A DNA stretch of 64,000 nt from JBBIJO01 sp037445895 (GTDB taxonomy: Bacteria; Bacteroidota; Ignavibacteria; Kapaibacteriales; UBA2268). Location of the stretch: NCBI GenBank assembly GCA_037445895.1, contig JBBIJO010000010.1:1-64000 (forward strand), in the 5' to 3' direction. Position numbers and translations under genes: made by a program. A model generated the notes under the pieces. The model was not told where the DNA came from and ran no database searches. It worked only from the letters and a program-made list of their open reading frames with translations. This document shows positions 1 to 8,640 of this stretch, piece by piece. Each line of letters starts with the position of its first letter. Position 1 is the first letter of the stretch.

Positions 1-275
1 AATATTTCGGTTAGCTTATTTCGCATATTTATTTTTCTTTTTTATTAATATTTCGATTTACTCAAATTCGCATCACTTCTGCTATTTTGCAAAAAAAACA
101 TTTTTTTCATAGAACAAGCCAAATAATAATTCAATAAAACATAAAAAGTAAAATCCAAAAGTAAAAAATAAAATAAAGATTTCCAAAAAAATTTTTGCAT
201 AAATCTAATCTTGTTAGCTCATTGTATTTCGTAGGAGATGATGAGAAGGGGCTTGCACCCCCGACATAAATTTGT
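1..275. other. AT-rich edge region without a recognisable gene
   Basis: I see no supported gene here. Two stretches (1-26 and 48-74) share AATATTTCG near their starts and TTCGCAT near their ends, a weak direct repeat. A short G/C hairpin (GGGG at 248-251 with CCCC at 258-261) lies 3' of the minus-strand permease gene; it has no T-run and is a poor terminator. Confidence 0.4.
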
Positions 276-1136
276 TTAGAATTTTTGGGCAATATAAACA
301 CCGCCGATGACCAAAGCTCCGCCGAAAATGTAAATGGAAGAAACACTCTGATTTAGAAAGATAATAGCAAGAATAGTAGTGAGTATGGGTTGTAGATTAT
401 TGAAGACTCCGACACTGCTCGCCGGGAGTCGCTTAATAGCATAATACCATATTAAATATGCGATTCCGGAAGTCATTGTTGCAAGATAGATAATCTGTAA
501 CCAATGGGTTGGTCGAATCAAAGGTATGTTGGCAACGTCGTTGTGAAAGAAAGAAATTGGGAGGTAAAGTAAAAAACCGAATAGCATTGCTATAGATGTT
601 GAATAGAGACTTCCGTAACGTGTAATTAACGATTTCCCATAAGTTGAATAAACAGACCAAGCGATACTTGCCAAAAGAGATATAACACTGCCAATAAAAT
701 ATTCCGATTTGAATTCCAAACCTCGCTCGAATAAGATTAATAAAATACCCACGAACGAAATGGTTATTCCCAAAATTTTCCATAGTGTAATTTTTTCATT
801 GAGAAAATATGCCGAAATAATTAGAATAAAAATTGGACTTAAAGCATAAGCCAAGGCGACATTCGAGGCGCTTGTCATCTTGATACCGACAAAGAACAAG
901 TATTGGTTCAACGGAATATTTAATAATCCAATGATGACGAATGGAACGATGTCTTTCCTTTCCATTACAAAAAGTTTCTGTTTTTTGCTTATTAAAAAAA
1001 TAATGAAGAAAAGGACTGCAAAAAATGAGCGAAGTAGGAGAATAGTTGTTGGAGGTAAGTCGAATGTTAAGTTTTTTGCAAAAATATGTGTTGTCGAAGC
1101 AATGAGTTGTTGAAAAATCAAAAGGGCATAAATCAT
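276..1136 (-). CDS. EamA/DMT-family permease
   Basis: An integral membrane protein of the drug/metabolite transporter superfamily, about 286 residues and almost wholly hydrophobic, consistent with the family's ten helices in two EamA repeats. Landmarks of the fold are the first-repeat stretch around ASNVALAYALSPIF and the second-repeat stretch around SSVGVFNNLQPILTTI. The substrate cannot be read from sequence. A longer reading starts at 1175, but the ATG at 1136 overlaps the stop of the upstream glycosyltransferase as ATGA and leads directly into the first helix, so I prefer it. That overlap suggests translational coupling in an operon with the two upstream envelope genes. Confidence 0.85.
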   Translation of the reverse strand: MIYALLIFQQLIASTTHIFAKNLTFDLPPTTILLLRSFFAVLFFIIFLISKKQKLFVMERKDIVPFVIIGLLNIPLNQYLFFVGIKMTSASNVALAYALSPIFILIISAYFLNEKITLWKILGITISFVGILLILFERGLEFKSEYFIGSVISLLASIAWSVYSTYGKSLITRYGSLYSTSIAMLFGFLLYLPISFFHNDVANIPLIRPTHWLQIIYLATMTSGIAYLIWYYAIKRLPASSVGVFNNLQPILTTILAIIFLNQSVSSIYIFGGALVIGGVYIAQKF

Positions 1137-2260
1137 ACGAGTAGTTCGCGAATTGTTTGGATTTGGTTTTCCCACGAGAATTCGGCTGCTGCAATTTCGG
1201 TTTCCTTTGAATACTCATCTTTGTTGTCGTATAGTTCGAGTAGAATCGAAGCTAGTTCTATTGGGCGAATGTCTGGGTCGATTACCTTCCCGAACGGATA
1301 CCTTTCGAAAACTGCTCGAATGGCTGGTAAATCGCTTGCGATAACGGGTATTCCGGCTTTGCAGTATTCGAAAAGTTTGTTGGGTAGAGCAAGTTTATAC
1401 GATAATGTAATAGACTCAATAAGAGCTGCTCCAATATCTGCACCAGCAGTCCAATTGGCTAGTTCAAAGTAGGGAACTTCGCCGGCAAAGATTACCCGTT
1501 TAGCAACATTAATCCCATAAAGCAAAGAATCCATATATAACAACGATTTTCCTTCGCCATCTCCAACTATTACAAAGTATAATCGCGAATTAAACTTTAG
1601 TGCACTTGTAATACGCTCTATCCCGCGCCACATTAGCAATTTCCCTTGGTAAAGGATTATAATGGAATCCGGTGGTAATTTGTATTTTGCGCGGTAGTCA
1701 ACGGGCTCGGTTATTTTAATATTCGATGGGTAATTTTTTATTATTGCAATTGGCTTATTAGGGAAACGTTCGCCGATAACCTCGCGGTCCAGTTCACCGG
1801 TTACAATAATATTATCTACCGTTTTAACATAATGTTTTTCGAAAGCCGTTAAAAGCCTTTGTTTTGTTGGTTCATCTTCTAATGAGGCAAGAGCAGAATA
1901 TATTTCTCTTGAGTCGTAAATTAATTTCGCTTTACTGCGTTTCTGTATTTTTTTTGCAATAGGTAATGAATAAACGTCGGAGGCTAAAACATAACGGGCA
2001 GATATACTATTTGCTAATCGTAACCCCATTTGTATGAACTCTCGGAGTCGCAATAGGGTGTTGTGGTGTTCGGAGATATTAAGAAATAAAGGGAAAAATT
2101 TTTCATCAATAAATGGAAGATGCGCAGTCCTATCTTTCAAAGAAATAGTAATAACTGAAAGTCCAAGGTCGAGGAATGTTCGGATAAAATTGAAGTTACG
2201 AGCATCAACGGATATCCTATTGAATGTAACAACACAGACGTCTGTTCGTAACACCGGCAT
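1133..2260 (-). CDS. Glycosyltransferase, group 1 (GT4-like, GT-B fold)
   Basis: Predicted to transfer a sugar from a nucleotide-sugar donor to an unknown acceptor at the cytoplasmic face of the membrane. The C-terminal half carries GT4 signatures: IILYQGKLLMWRGIERI opening the donor-binding Rossmann half, then KLFEYCKAGIPVIASD with its family-typical glutamate, followed by the IDPDIRPIELASILLEL helix. The N-terminal half is divergent and lacks a glycine-rich loop. At 375 residues it is of usual family length. It lies 2 bp after the FemAB-like gene and overlaps the EamA permease by 4 bp, so the three look like one envelope-related operon. Donor and acceptor are unknown. Confidence 0.85.
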   Translation of the reverse strand: MPVLRTDVCVVTFNRISVDARNFNFIRTFLDLGLSVITISLKDRTAHLPFIDEKFFPLFLNISEHHNTLLRLREFIQMGLRLANSISARYVLASDVYSLPIAKKIQKRSKAKLIYDSREIYSALASLEDEPTKQRLLTAFEKHYVKTVDNIIVTGELDREVIGERFPNKPIAIIKNYPSNIKITEPVDYRAKYKLPPDSIIILYQGKLLMWRGIERITSALKFNSRLYFVIVGDGEGKSLLYMDSLLYGINVAKRVIFAGEVPYFELANWTAGADIGAALIESITLSYKLALPNKLFEYCKAGIPVIASDLPAIRAVFERYPFGKVIDPDIRPIELASILLELYDNKDEYSKETEIAAAEFSWENQIQTIRELLV

Positions 2261-2262
2261 TT

Positions 2263-3243
2263 CTACTCTCGGAATTTAAAGTGATAAGTACTTCGCAAAA
2301 TTCCGCGTGAATCGAATCGTTCCTTGAAATTTATCAAGCCCAAAGATGGTGTCATTGGGTCGTCGGCTTTAGTGTCTTGCGATACTCCAATATCGACCCA
2401 CTCGTAACCATTTTCAATTGCCCACTGAACTGTATCGTACATAATTAAATAAATAGGCTTTAGGTGTTCATATTCATAGAAAAGCATGTTATAGAAGCAT
2501 AGAACTACCTTTTCGTTGCAAAGGAAAAGCCAAGTTCCTGCTATGGGTTTCCCCTCGAAGTATATTAGTTTCAATTTGAGATTTTCGGGCACTAATTCCG
2601 CTAATCTTAGCATATCTTCCAAAGAATGTGTAGGCAATACATTGTGGCGGGCTTTATTTTCTATGAGAATCTTATTGAAAGAAACGTAATCGTTACTTTC
2701 TGTGATGGTGATTTTATTTTCGCGGATTATCTTTCGAATAGTCTTTCGGGCTGTTTTATCGAAATGTTGAAGAAAATTGTTGCTATCGCGACGAAGATGA
2801 ATTGAATGACTAATATAGTGGAGTTCAAAATCGAACTTCCGATAAAGCATTGCATATTCAATATGTTGGGTAATCTTTTTGTTATAAATTATTGGCGGAG
2901 GGATTAAAAAAATTTCCTTGAAATTTTTCGAAGCAAAGTAATCTATCATCGAGTCCACCAACTGTAAACATTTTTCGAATGGTAAATCGTTTGTTACCAA
3001 AGAGCCATAGCTTGCACCAACAGGAGACCAGAACACATCGCCATTGACTATTCCGCCGGGGAGAACTGCCAGCAGTTTATCGTTCTCGAAAAAAAGAAGA
3101 TGATAAAAATTAAACTTATTTTTGGGGTGGTAATCCAAAAAAGCTTGCAAATGGAATATAGTTCCATTGTTCGATGTGCGAACGAAATCGTCCCACATTT
3201 TGCGATATTGTTCCTTATACTCGACGACTTGGATTCTTCCCAT
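2263..3243 (-). CDS. FemAB-like / GNAT-fold N-acyltransferase
   Basis: A 326-residue protein resembling the FemAB / BioF2-like acetyltransferase group, which transfer aminoacyl or acyl groups to cell-wall or polysaccharide precursors. Visible features are the basic helix KTARKTIRKIIRENKITI near the middle, a tryptophan-containing strand (IAGTWLFLCNEKVVLCFYN), and the C-terminal YLIMYDTVQWAIENGYEWVDIG followed by GLINFKERF, which form the acyl-donor half in this family. It is the first gene of a tight three-gene operon with a glycosyltransferase and an EamA permease, which suggests modification of a surface glycan. The exact substrate is unknown. Confidence 0.75.
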   Translation of the reverse strand: MGRIQVVEYKEQYRKMWDDFVRTSNNGTIFHLQAFLDYHPKNKFNFYHLLFFENDKLLAVLPGGIVNGDVFWSPVGASYGSLVTNDLPFEKCLQLVDSMIDYFASKNFKEIFLIPPPIIYNKKITQHIEYAMLYRKFDFELHYISHSIHLRRDSNNFLQHFDKTARKTIRKIIRENKITITESNDYVSFNKILIENKARHNVLPTHSLEDMLRLAELVPENLKLKLIYFEGKPIAGTWLFLCNEKVVLCFYNMLFYEYEHLKPIYLIMYDTVQWAIENGYEWVDIGVSQDTKADDPMTPSLGLINFKERFDSRGILRSTYHFKFRE

Positions 3244-3352
3244 AATTCCAATAAAATAAAAACAAAATTAACAAAAAGAAAGGAGTGGAAAGGAATGGAC
3301 AACGACAAATCGTTCCACTCTTATAATAGGTTGTGTAATTTTTTGGAAAAAA

Positions 3353-5902
3353 TTACTTTACTATTGGGATAGAAAAAACCTTTGTCTCGTTTCTATTCGA
3401 TAACTTTACGAAGTATATTCCAGACGGGATTTTCGTTAAATCGAGTTCAATGCTTTTGCCTTCCGGCGAAATAAAATCATTAAACAATGATAAACTCTGT
3501 GTCCCGATAGAATTATACAGAATACCCTCCGATTGAATTACATTTTTGCTTACAAATCTCAACTCGACGATGTGGTCTGATGTATATTTCCATTGAAATT
3601 CAACCTTAGGGAAATCTGAATCGACATAGCTTTCGCCGATTCCGTTACCAATCAAAGGAATTGAAATCTGCGGCATTTTCGAATCGTTGGTTGTTAAAGT
3701 TAGGGAAGAGGTGAACTTGCCCTCTTTTGGGGGTGTGAACGATACCAAAATTGATGCAGAATCACCAAAATTTATATCCAACGAAAAGGTGGTAGGGTTA
3801 AGTGGTGGCGAAATCGATTCGATTTTATATCCTTTCTTATCGCCAAGAACAATTTTAGGATTTGAAATAGTTAATCCTTTAATATTCAGAGGTTTAATGA
3901 TGATAGGTATGTTTTTGGTTTCGCCAACTTTTACATAGTTAAAATTTACAGTGTCGGGGGTATATATAGCAGTCGGTTGGTAGCCCGTGCGAAAATAATG
4001 GTGGATTGATGCACCAAAATCTATAGGAGCAGTATATTGGGTAAGCCCATCGCTAGTAATACTCATATTTCCATTCCTCAAACCATAAAATCTTTCGAAG
4101 TACCAGAAGCCAAGGCCACATTCCAATAAATTATAGAAATGGAATTCGAAGCAACCATTTGGTAGGTATAAAGAATCAGAATATTTTTTACTTGGTTGGA
4201 AATCATTTCTGGCGAAAATGATTTGCCCAGAAGAATCTCGGACTTCACACGAATAAGGTCGTGCGTTTGGGTCCGAAACTAAGACATCGAAATTATTTGT
4301 TAATAAGTTAATAACGAGATTATTGTAATATAGGGGAGGAATCGAAAATTCCGAAGTCGCTGTGTTGTTATAGGAATATTCATCGTCTTGGCTGTTTACT
4401 TTGGTTATTTTTACCATAAAAGTTCGTGAATTTGTTTCCCAATCGGAGCAATTTAACTGTGGCAATTTGATTTGGGCGCTTTCCAACGACTCGATATTGC
4501 CGTTCCACTCGTAGGAATATTGTGTCTCGCCAATGATTCCATATTCAAAATTTAGCTTTGTAATTTTATTGGCTCCGCGATTCTTTACGATTACAATTGG
4601 AAAGGTCGAAGTTGGATTTAATCTTCGATAAATGTCTTTTTTTGTGGGGGAAACAATATCTTCCAATTCTGCGTCAAGGTTAAAATTTAAAGTGCCGTAT
4701 GTGATAAGATACGAAGTGATATACCAAACTCCAACTGTATTGCTTCCGCTTTGGTAAGGCTTATCGTAGAAGTCCATATCGTAATCTAATTTGAAGTTAG
4801 GGGTATGTATGAACGGCGTTAATTCGTAGTCGTAGGGCTGAACCTCGGCGCCCGGACACCAGTTTGTGCGATTGAAAAGCCAAGTTCCGCCCTGTGGAAA
4901 TACTGGATTTTCGGAGCATTGACGCCAAATTTCTTTGGAATATCGAATCGTGTCGTTTATTTTTACGTAACCTGTTTTACGAGAAAATTCGCAGCAATTA
5001 TCTTCGTTTCCTCCGAAACCGTGTCCAGTTTGTATTATCTTCAAACGAGACATCGTTTCTTCCGAACTAAGAGTAATTTGTATAGGAGAAACAATATTTT
5101 CGAAATTTTTATCGTAAACAATACGGCTATTATACCAAAGCTTTTCGATGCGTTTTGTGTCTCTTTCTGGTATCCCTTCGATGAAATCGAAAGTTAATTC
5201 GAGATCTTCCTGTTGATTTGGAGCGTTTATGTAAACTTTGCCAGCAAGCAGTAGCTTGAAATCTGTAACATCCATAACCCAGGTGAAACCATCACCAAGA
5301 TTTAGTCCAATTCCGTAAGGGGTTATGTATCGCATAATTTCGTATTGTTCTTTGATTGTTAGAGCATCGCTATAATAAACTCTTCTTTTCTTGAGTAAAA
5401 TTGTTGAATCGGGGGTTACCAGCGTTGAATCCAAAATCGTTCCGGTTTCGGAAAATTTGTAACGGTAATACGTATCCCAAACATATCGAAACGAAGTTCG
5501 GTTCGATGGGTTAACCGTATCTCCGTAAAACTCAAGTAATCTTGGCTTTTTAGGGACAGAATCTATTTGTAAATTACCTCCGACAACGCTTGCTTTGTAT
5601 GTCCAAGAAGTATCGAACATAAAAGAAAAGCTTTCGACAACCGAGCTATCGATTCGGAAATTTGGAACAAAGTATTGCTCAACAAAAACGTTTGCAATGT
5701 AATCCCATTCTCCGCAAGGGCATCGGAGTTTATAGTTTAGTAGGATTTTCGAAAATCTTTGGTTCGAGTCGGGAAAATTAAACCAACCAAACTTCGGTTG
5801 GCCAAATTCAATAGTCCGAATTTTTACAGTATCGCTGTAGTTGGAAAAGGCGCAAAAATTGTATAATAATAACAGGATAACAGCGTAAGTCATTTTTTTC
5901 AT
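3353..5902 (-). CDS. Secreted PNGase F-like protein with T9SS type A sorting domain
   Basis: An 849-residue secreted protein. Residues 1-20 form a signal peptide. The body resembles the peptide-N-glycosidase F fold (enzymes cleaving N-glycans from asparagine); the block CPCGEWDYIA at 61-70 is typical of these proteins, and a cysteine-containing loop with FGGNEDNCCEF lies in the middle. Residues about 650-760 look like an Ig-like HYDIN/ASPM-type repeat (PDTVNFNYVKVGETK start). The last 80 residues match a T9SS type A sorting domain, ending IPSGIYFVKLSNRNETKVF, so export across the outer membrane by the type IX system is expected. Catalytic activity is inferred from similarity only. The gene is monocistronic and divergent from the metalloprotease gene. 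Confidence 0.75.
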   Translation of the reverse strand: MKKMTYAVILLLLYNFCAFSNYSDTVKIRTIEFGQPKFGWFNFPDSNQRFSKILLNYKLRCPCGEWDYIANVFVEQYFVPNFRIDSSVVESFSFMFDTSWTYKASVVGGNLQIDSVPKKPRLLEFYGDTVNPSNRTSFRYVWDTYYRYKFSETGTILDSTLVTPDSTILLKKRRVYYSDALTIKEQYEIMRYITPYGIGLNLGDGFTWVMDVTDFKLLLAGKVYINAPNQQEDLELTFDFIEGIPERDTKRIEKLWYNSRIVYDKNFENIVSPIQITLSSEETMSRLKIIQTGHGFGGNEDNCCEFSRKTGYVKINDTIRYSKEIWRQCSENPVFPQGGTWLFNRTNWCPGAEVQPYDYELTPFIHTPNFKLDYDMDFYDKPYQSGSNTVGVWYITSYLITYGTLNFNLDAELEDIVSPTKKDIYRRLNPTSTFPIVIVKNRGANKITKLNFEYGIIGETQYSYEWNGNIESLESAQIKLPQLNCSDWETNSRTFMVKITKVNSQDDEYSYNNTATSEFSIPPLYYNNLVINLLTNNFDVLVSDPNARPYSCEVRDSSGQIIFARNDFQPSKKYSDSLYLPNGCFEFHFYNLLECGLGFWYFERFYGLRNGNMSITSDGLTQYTAPIDFGASIHHYFRTGYQPTAIYTPDTVNFNYVKVGETKNIPIIIKPLNIKGLTISNPKIVLGDKKGYKIESISPPLNPTTFSLDINFGDSASILVSFTPPKEGKFTSSLTLTTNDSKMPQISIPLIGNGIGESYVDSDFPKVEFQWKYTSDHIVELRFVSKNVIQSEGILYNSIGTQSLSLFNDFISPEGKSIELDLTKIPSGIYFVKLSNRNETKVFSIPIVK

Positions 5903-5972
5903 TTTTTTCCCTTTTTATTAGAAACTTCAAAAATAATAAATTAATGTTTGGATTTTTTTTCAAAAGTTTGAT

Positions 5973-6653
5973 ATGAGTAAACAAATTATTATAAAAAAAG
6001 TTTATTGGTCGAGTAGAAAAACCTTTTCTTTGAAGATAGATGAAAATGGAGCTTTGATTATTCGAGCGCCGAAAGGTTCAACAATTAATGATATAGCGCA
6101 GATAATAAATCGAAAAATAAGATGGATTGAAAAAGCGCAAAAGTCTGTTCAAGAATTTCGGGAGCATATTAAACCCAAAAATTATGTCGATGGCGAAGCT
6201 TTCTTTTATCTTGGTGCGAAGGTTACTTTGCGATTTGTCGAAACTGACCGTGTTTATGCCGACGGCAATTATCTATTTGCTCCATCGGTTGGGAAAGAAT
6301 CAGCCCAGCGCGAAATACAACAGTGGTATTTGAACGAAGCCCGCAAAATTTTTTCACATATTGTAGCAGATTTTGCAAAAAAGATGAACGTTGCTTATAG
6401 TATTATTCGTGTCAAAAATTCTCGGACTCGTTGGGGTTCATGTGGGAAAAATGGTAGCATTAATCTCAATTGGCGTTTGGTGATGACGCCACCAGAGGTA
6501 ATCGAATATATTATTATACACGAGCTTGCCCATATTGTTCATCGCAATCATTCGAAACATTTCTACAACTTCGTTCGTCGGTTTTGTCCTAATTATAAAG
6601 CAATGGAACAATGGCTACGAACAAATAGCCACATAATGAAAATGTTCCGATAG
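5973..6653 (+). CDS. YgjP-like (SprT/M48-type) zinc metallopeptidase
   Basis: A cytoplasmic 226-residue protein of the YgjP/DUF45 metalloprotease family. The signature is complete: WGSCGKNGSINLNWRL at 154-169, then HELAH at 183-187, with the third zinc ligand expected at H193 in HRNHSKHF. The ATG at 5973 follows an A/T-rich leader with no strong ribosome-binding site. Physiological substrates of the family are poorly known. The gene stands alone on the plus strand between the divergent PNGase F-like gene and the convergent msr gene, 5 bp from the latter's stop. Confidence 0.9.
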   Translation: MSKQIIIKKVYWSSRKTFSLKIDENGALIIRAPKGSTINDIAQIINRKIRWIEKAQKSVQEFREHIKPKNYVDGEAFFYLGAKVTLRFVETDRVYADGNYLFAPSVGKESAQREIQQWYLNEARKIFSHIVADFAKKMNVAYSIIRVKNSRTRWGSCGKNGSINLNWRLVMTPPEVIEYIIIHELAHIVHRNHSKHFYNFVRRFCPNYKAMEQWLRTNSHIMKMFR

Positions 6654-6658
6654 GGTTA

Positions 6659-7585
6659 CTAATCGAACTTTTTTTGATAGAAATGGCAATATGGCGTTTT
6701 TCCTGTCTTGGAATAATAGTTTTGGTGGTATTCTTCTGCTTTCCAAAATTTATTGAACTTTTCTACTTTAGTTGCGATGTTGTATCCTTTGCTTTTGAGG
6801 ATTTCGATTAATTCTTCGGCAATTTTTTTCTGTTCATTGTCAAGATAGAAAACTACCGAGCGATATTGTTCCCCGACGTCGGGACCTTGCCTATCTACTT
6901 GCGTAGGGTCGTGGATTTCGAAGAAATATTTAGCCAAGTCTCGATATGAAATTACCATAGGGTCGAATTCAATTTCTACCGTTTCGGCGTGTCCGGTTGA
7001 ATTGCTGCAAACTTCTTGGTATGTAGGGTTATCTTTGTAGCCTCCTGAATAACCAACACTAGTTGAAACCACACCACGAAGTTTTTTGAATAGATATTCG
7101 ACACCCCAAAAACAGCCTCCTCCGAAATAAGCCTTTTGGTATTTTGTGTTCAATTTGGCTGGGATAAAGTTCAACGATATAGAGTTTACACAATGGCGAA
7201 CGTTCTTCGGAGTGAAATTTTCGCCATAAAAGATATGCCCGAGATGTGCTCCGCAATTGGCACAAATGATTTCGGTGCGGATACCGTCTTTGTCGGGAAT
7301 TTTCTTTACAGCATTTGGGATTTCGTCGTCGAAACTAGGCCAGCCACATTCGGAATCGAACTTATATTCGGAACGATATAAAGGGAAATTACATCGTTTG
7401 CAAACGTAAGTGCCTTTTTCGAAGTGTTTGTAATATTTGCCAGTAAAAGGTTGTTCAGTCCCTTTATTCACAATAACCCATTCTTCTTCGGGGGTTAGTT
7501 TATTTAATTCCATTTTCTTCCCACATCCTATTAAAAGAACAAAATTAATAAAGAGAAAGCCAGCGATTATAAAAACTTTTTCCAT
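6659..7585 (-). CDS. msrBA: Bifunctional methionine sulfoxide reductase MsrB-MsrA, lipoprotein
   Basis: Reduces both epimers of methionine sulfoxide in proteins. Residues 1-21 form a lipoprotein signal with lipobox LIGC (C21), so it should act tethered in the envelope. MsrB comes first (about 35-142): zinc cysteines C62, C65, C108 and C111, and catalytic C132 in RHCVNS. MsrA follows (about 150-308), with catalytic C158 in GGCFWG and the conserved VGYSGG and YRSVVFY stretches. The B-then-A order is the reverse of the classic MsrA-MsrB fusion. The usual KFDSGCGWPSF appears here as KFDSECGWPSF. The gene appears monocistronic. Confidence 0.95.
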   Translation of the reverse strand: MEKVFIIAGFLFINFVLLIGCGKKMELNKLTPEEEWVIVNKGTEQPFTGKYYKHFEKGTYVCKRCNFPLYRSEYKFDSECGWPSFDDEIPNAVKKIPDKDGIRTEIICANCGAHLGHIFYGENFTPKNVRHCVNSISLNFIPAKLNTKYQKAYFGGGCFWGVEYLFKKLRGVVSTSVGYSGGYKDNPTYQEVCSNSTGHAETVEIEFDPMVISYRDLAKYFFEIHDPTQVDRQGPDVGEQYRSVVFYLDNEQKKIAEELIEILKSKGYNIATKVEKFNKFWKAEEYHQNYYSKTGKTPYCHFYQKKFD

Positions 7586-7853
7586 AGAAAAAAAGTAAAC
7601 ATAAAGTTTAGAGACTTATTAAATAATTTTTTAGTTTAAATGAAAATATTATAAGAGATTCGACCATAATTAATAAGAAAATATGTCAATTTTTCATTTT
7701 GTTGGCGAGCTTTTGGCTACAATTTTAATACAAATCAAAGATTTGCAAGTATGTGCTTATCGAGCAATAATCGGATTGATTGAAAAAGCAAATTCAATTT
7801 GAATACTGACTAACGTCGTTTCGATGAGTTTGGGACGTTGGGAACAATTTTTT
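7586..7853. other. Intergenic region, nothing recognised
   Basis: 268 bp between the msrBA start and the phosphoesterase stop. It presumably holds the msrBA promoter (minus strand), but I cannot name a convincing -33/-7 or -35/-10 pair, and no RNA gene or repeat is evident. Confidence 0.3.
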
Positions 7854-8525
7854 TCAAAAATCTATGTTGAACACTGGGTGTAGTTCCATTGTATTCAATT
7901 CTAAAGCTACTAAGTATCCTATTTCTTTTGAAGTGGCATTTTTATAGACGCATCCTCCATCGAGAAATATCTTTGGTTGTTTGAGTGAATCGTATATAAC
8001 ACTAATTGGTGTTGGGGTGTGCCCAGCAATAATTCGTTTCCCTTCTATCTTGGAAGTATCAACTTTTTCGTATCGTCCCCAAAGCATATATTCCTTATCG
8101 TCGAACGGATTTTCTATCTCGAGGTTCAATCCCCCATGAACTAAAATAAAGTCGTCTAACTTAATATAATAATCGAATGAACAAAAAAAATCTATGTATT
8201 TCTTTTCTAATTGAGAAGGGTGGGTAATTCCAAAAGATTTAAGAGTTTGTTCGCTACCATTCCAATACCAAAGTGCCAATGCTGAATCGTTGGTCAAAGA
8301 ATCCAAAAGCATCTGTTCGTGGTTTCCGCGTACAACATAACAAGGTAGGAATTCTTGCAACGTCATAACCTTGTCGACGGTTTCTCGAACTCGTGGACCA
8401 CGGTCGATTAAATCCCCTAAAAAGTAAAGCTTGTCGCCCATCCCGATTTTTAATTCTTCATATAATAATTTGCACAAAGTTTTGTAGCAACCGTGAACAT
8501 CACCAATGACGAAAGTTCTTGACAT
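7854..8525 (-). CDS. Calcineurin-like metallophosphoesterase (PrpA/ApaH-type serine/threonine phosphatase)
   Basis: A 223-residue cytoplasmic phosphoesterase with all signature blocks of the PPP-like family: GDVHGC at 8-13, GDLIDRGP at about 37-44, RGNHEQ at about 66-71, a histidine in LVHGGLN, and AGHTPTP. These supply the dinuclear metal site. Members dephosphorylate phosphoproteins or cleave dinucleoside tetraphosphates; the sequence does not settle which. It is transcribed divergently from the E1 gene across a 115-bp spacer holding a perfect 10-bp inverted repeat. Confidence 0.9.
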   Translation of the reverse strand: MSRTFVIGDVHGCYKTLCKLLYEELKIGMGDKLYFLGDLIDRGPRVRETVDKVMTLQEFLPCYVVRGNHEQMLLDSLTNDSALALWYWNGSEQTLKSFGITHPSQLEKKYIDFFCSFDYYIKLDDFILVHGGLNLEIENPFDDKEYMLWGRYEKVDTSKIEGKRIIAGHTPTPISVIYDSLKQPKIFLDGGCVYKNATSKEIGYLVALELNTMELHPVFNIDF

Positions 8526-8560
8526 AACAAAAAATCGTAAATTTGTAAGTTAAGATACTA

Positions 8561-8602
8561 AATAACGAAATATTAAAAGTAAAATTTGGTTTTTTCGTTA
8601 TT
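8561..8602. promoter_or_regulatory. Perfect 10-bp inverted repeat in a divergent promoter region
   Basis: AATAACGAAA at 8561-8570 is exactly mirrored by TTTCGTTATT at 8593-8602, separated by 22 bp, midway between the divergent phosphoesterase and E1 genes. It could be an operator for a dimeric regulator or an mRNA hairpin in the E1 leader. No T-run follows, so it is not a standard terminator. Confidence 0.45.
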
Positions 8603-8640
8603 AAAATTTTATAAATTATATAAAACAATTTTTTAGGTTT

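Noticed and set aside
1..74. Possible start of a CRISPR or satellite repeat (AATATTTCG...TTCGCAT twice)
   Set aside because: Only two diverged copies at the window edge, with no spacer regularity and no cas genes.
241..265. tRNA T-arm-like stretch on the minus strand (GGGGGTGCAAGCCCC)
   Set aside because: The T-loop would read TGCAAGC rather than TTCAAxx, the acceptor and anticodon arms do not form, and a tRNA would run into the permease gene.
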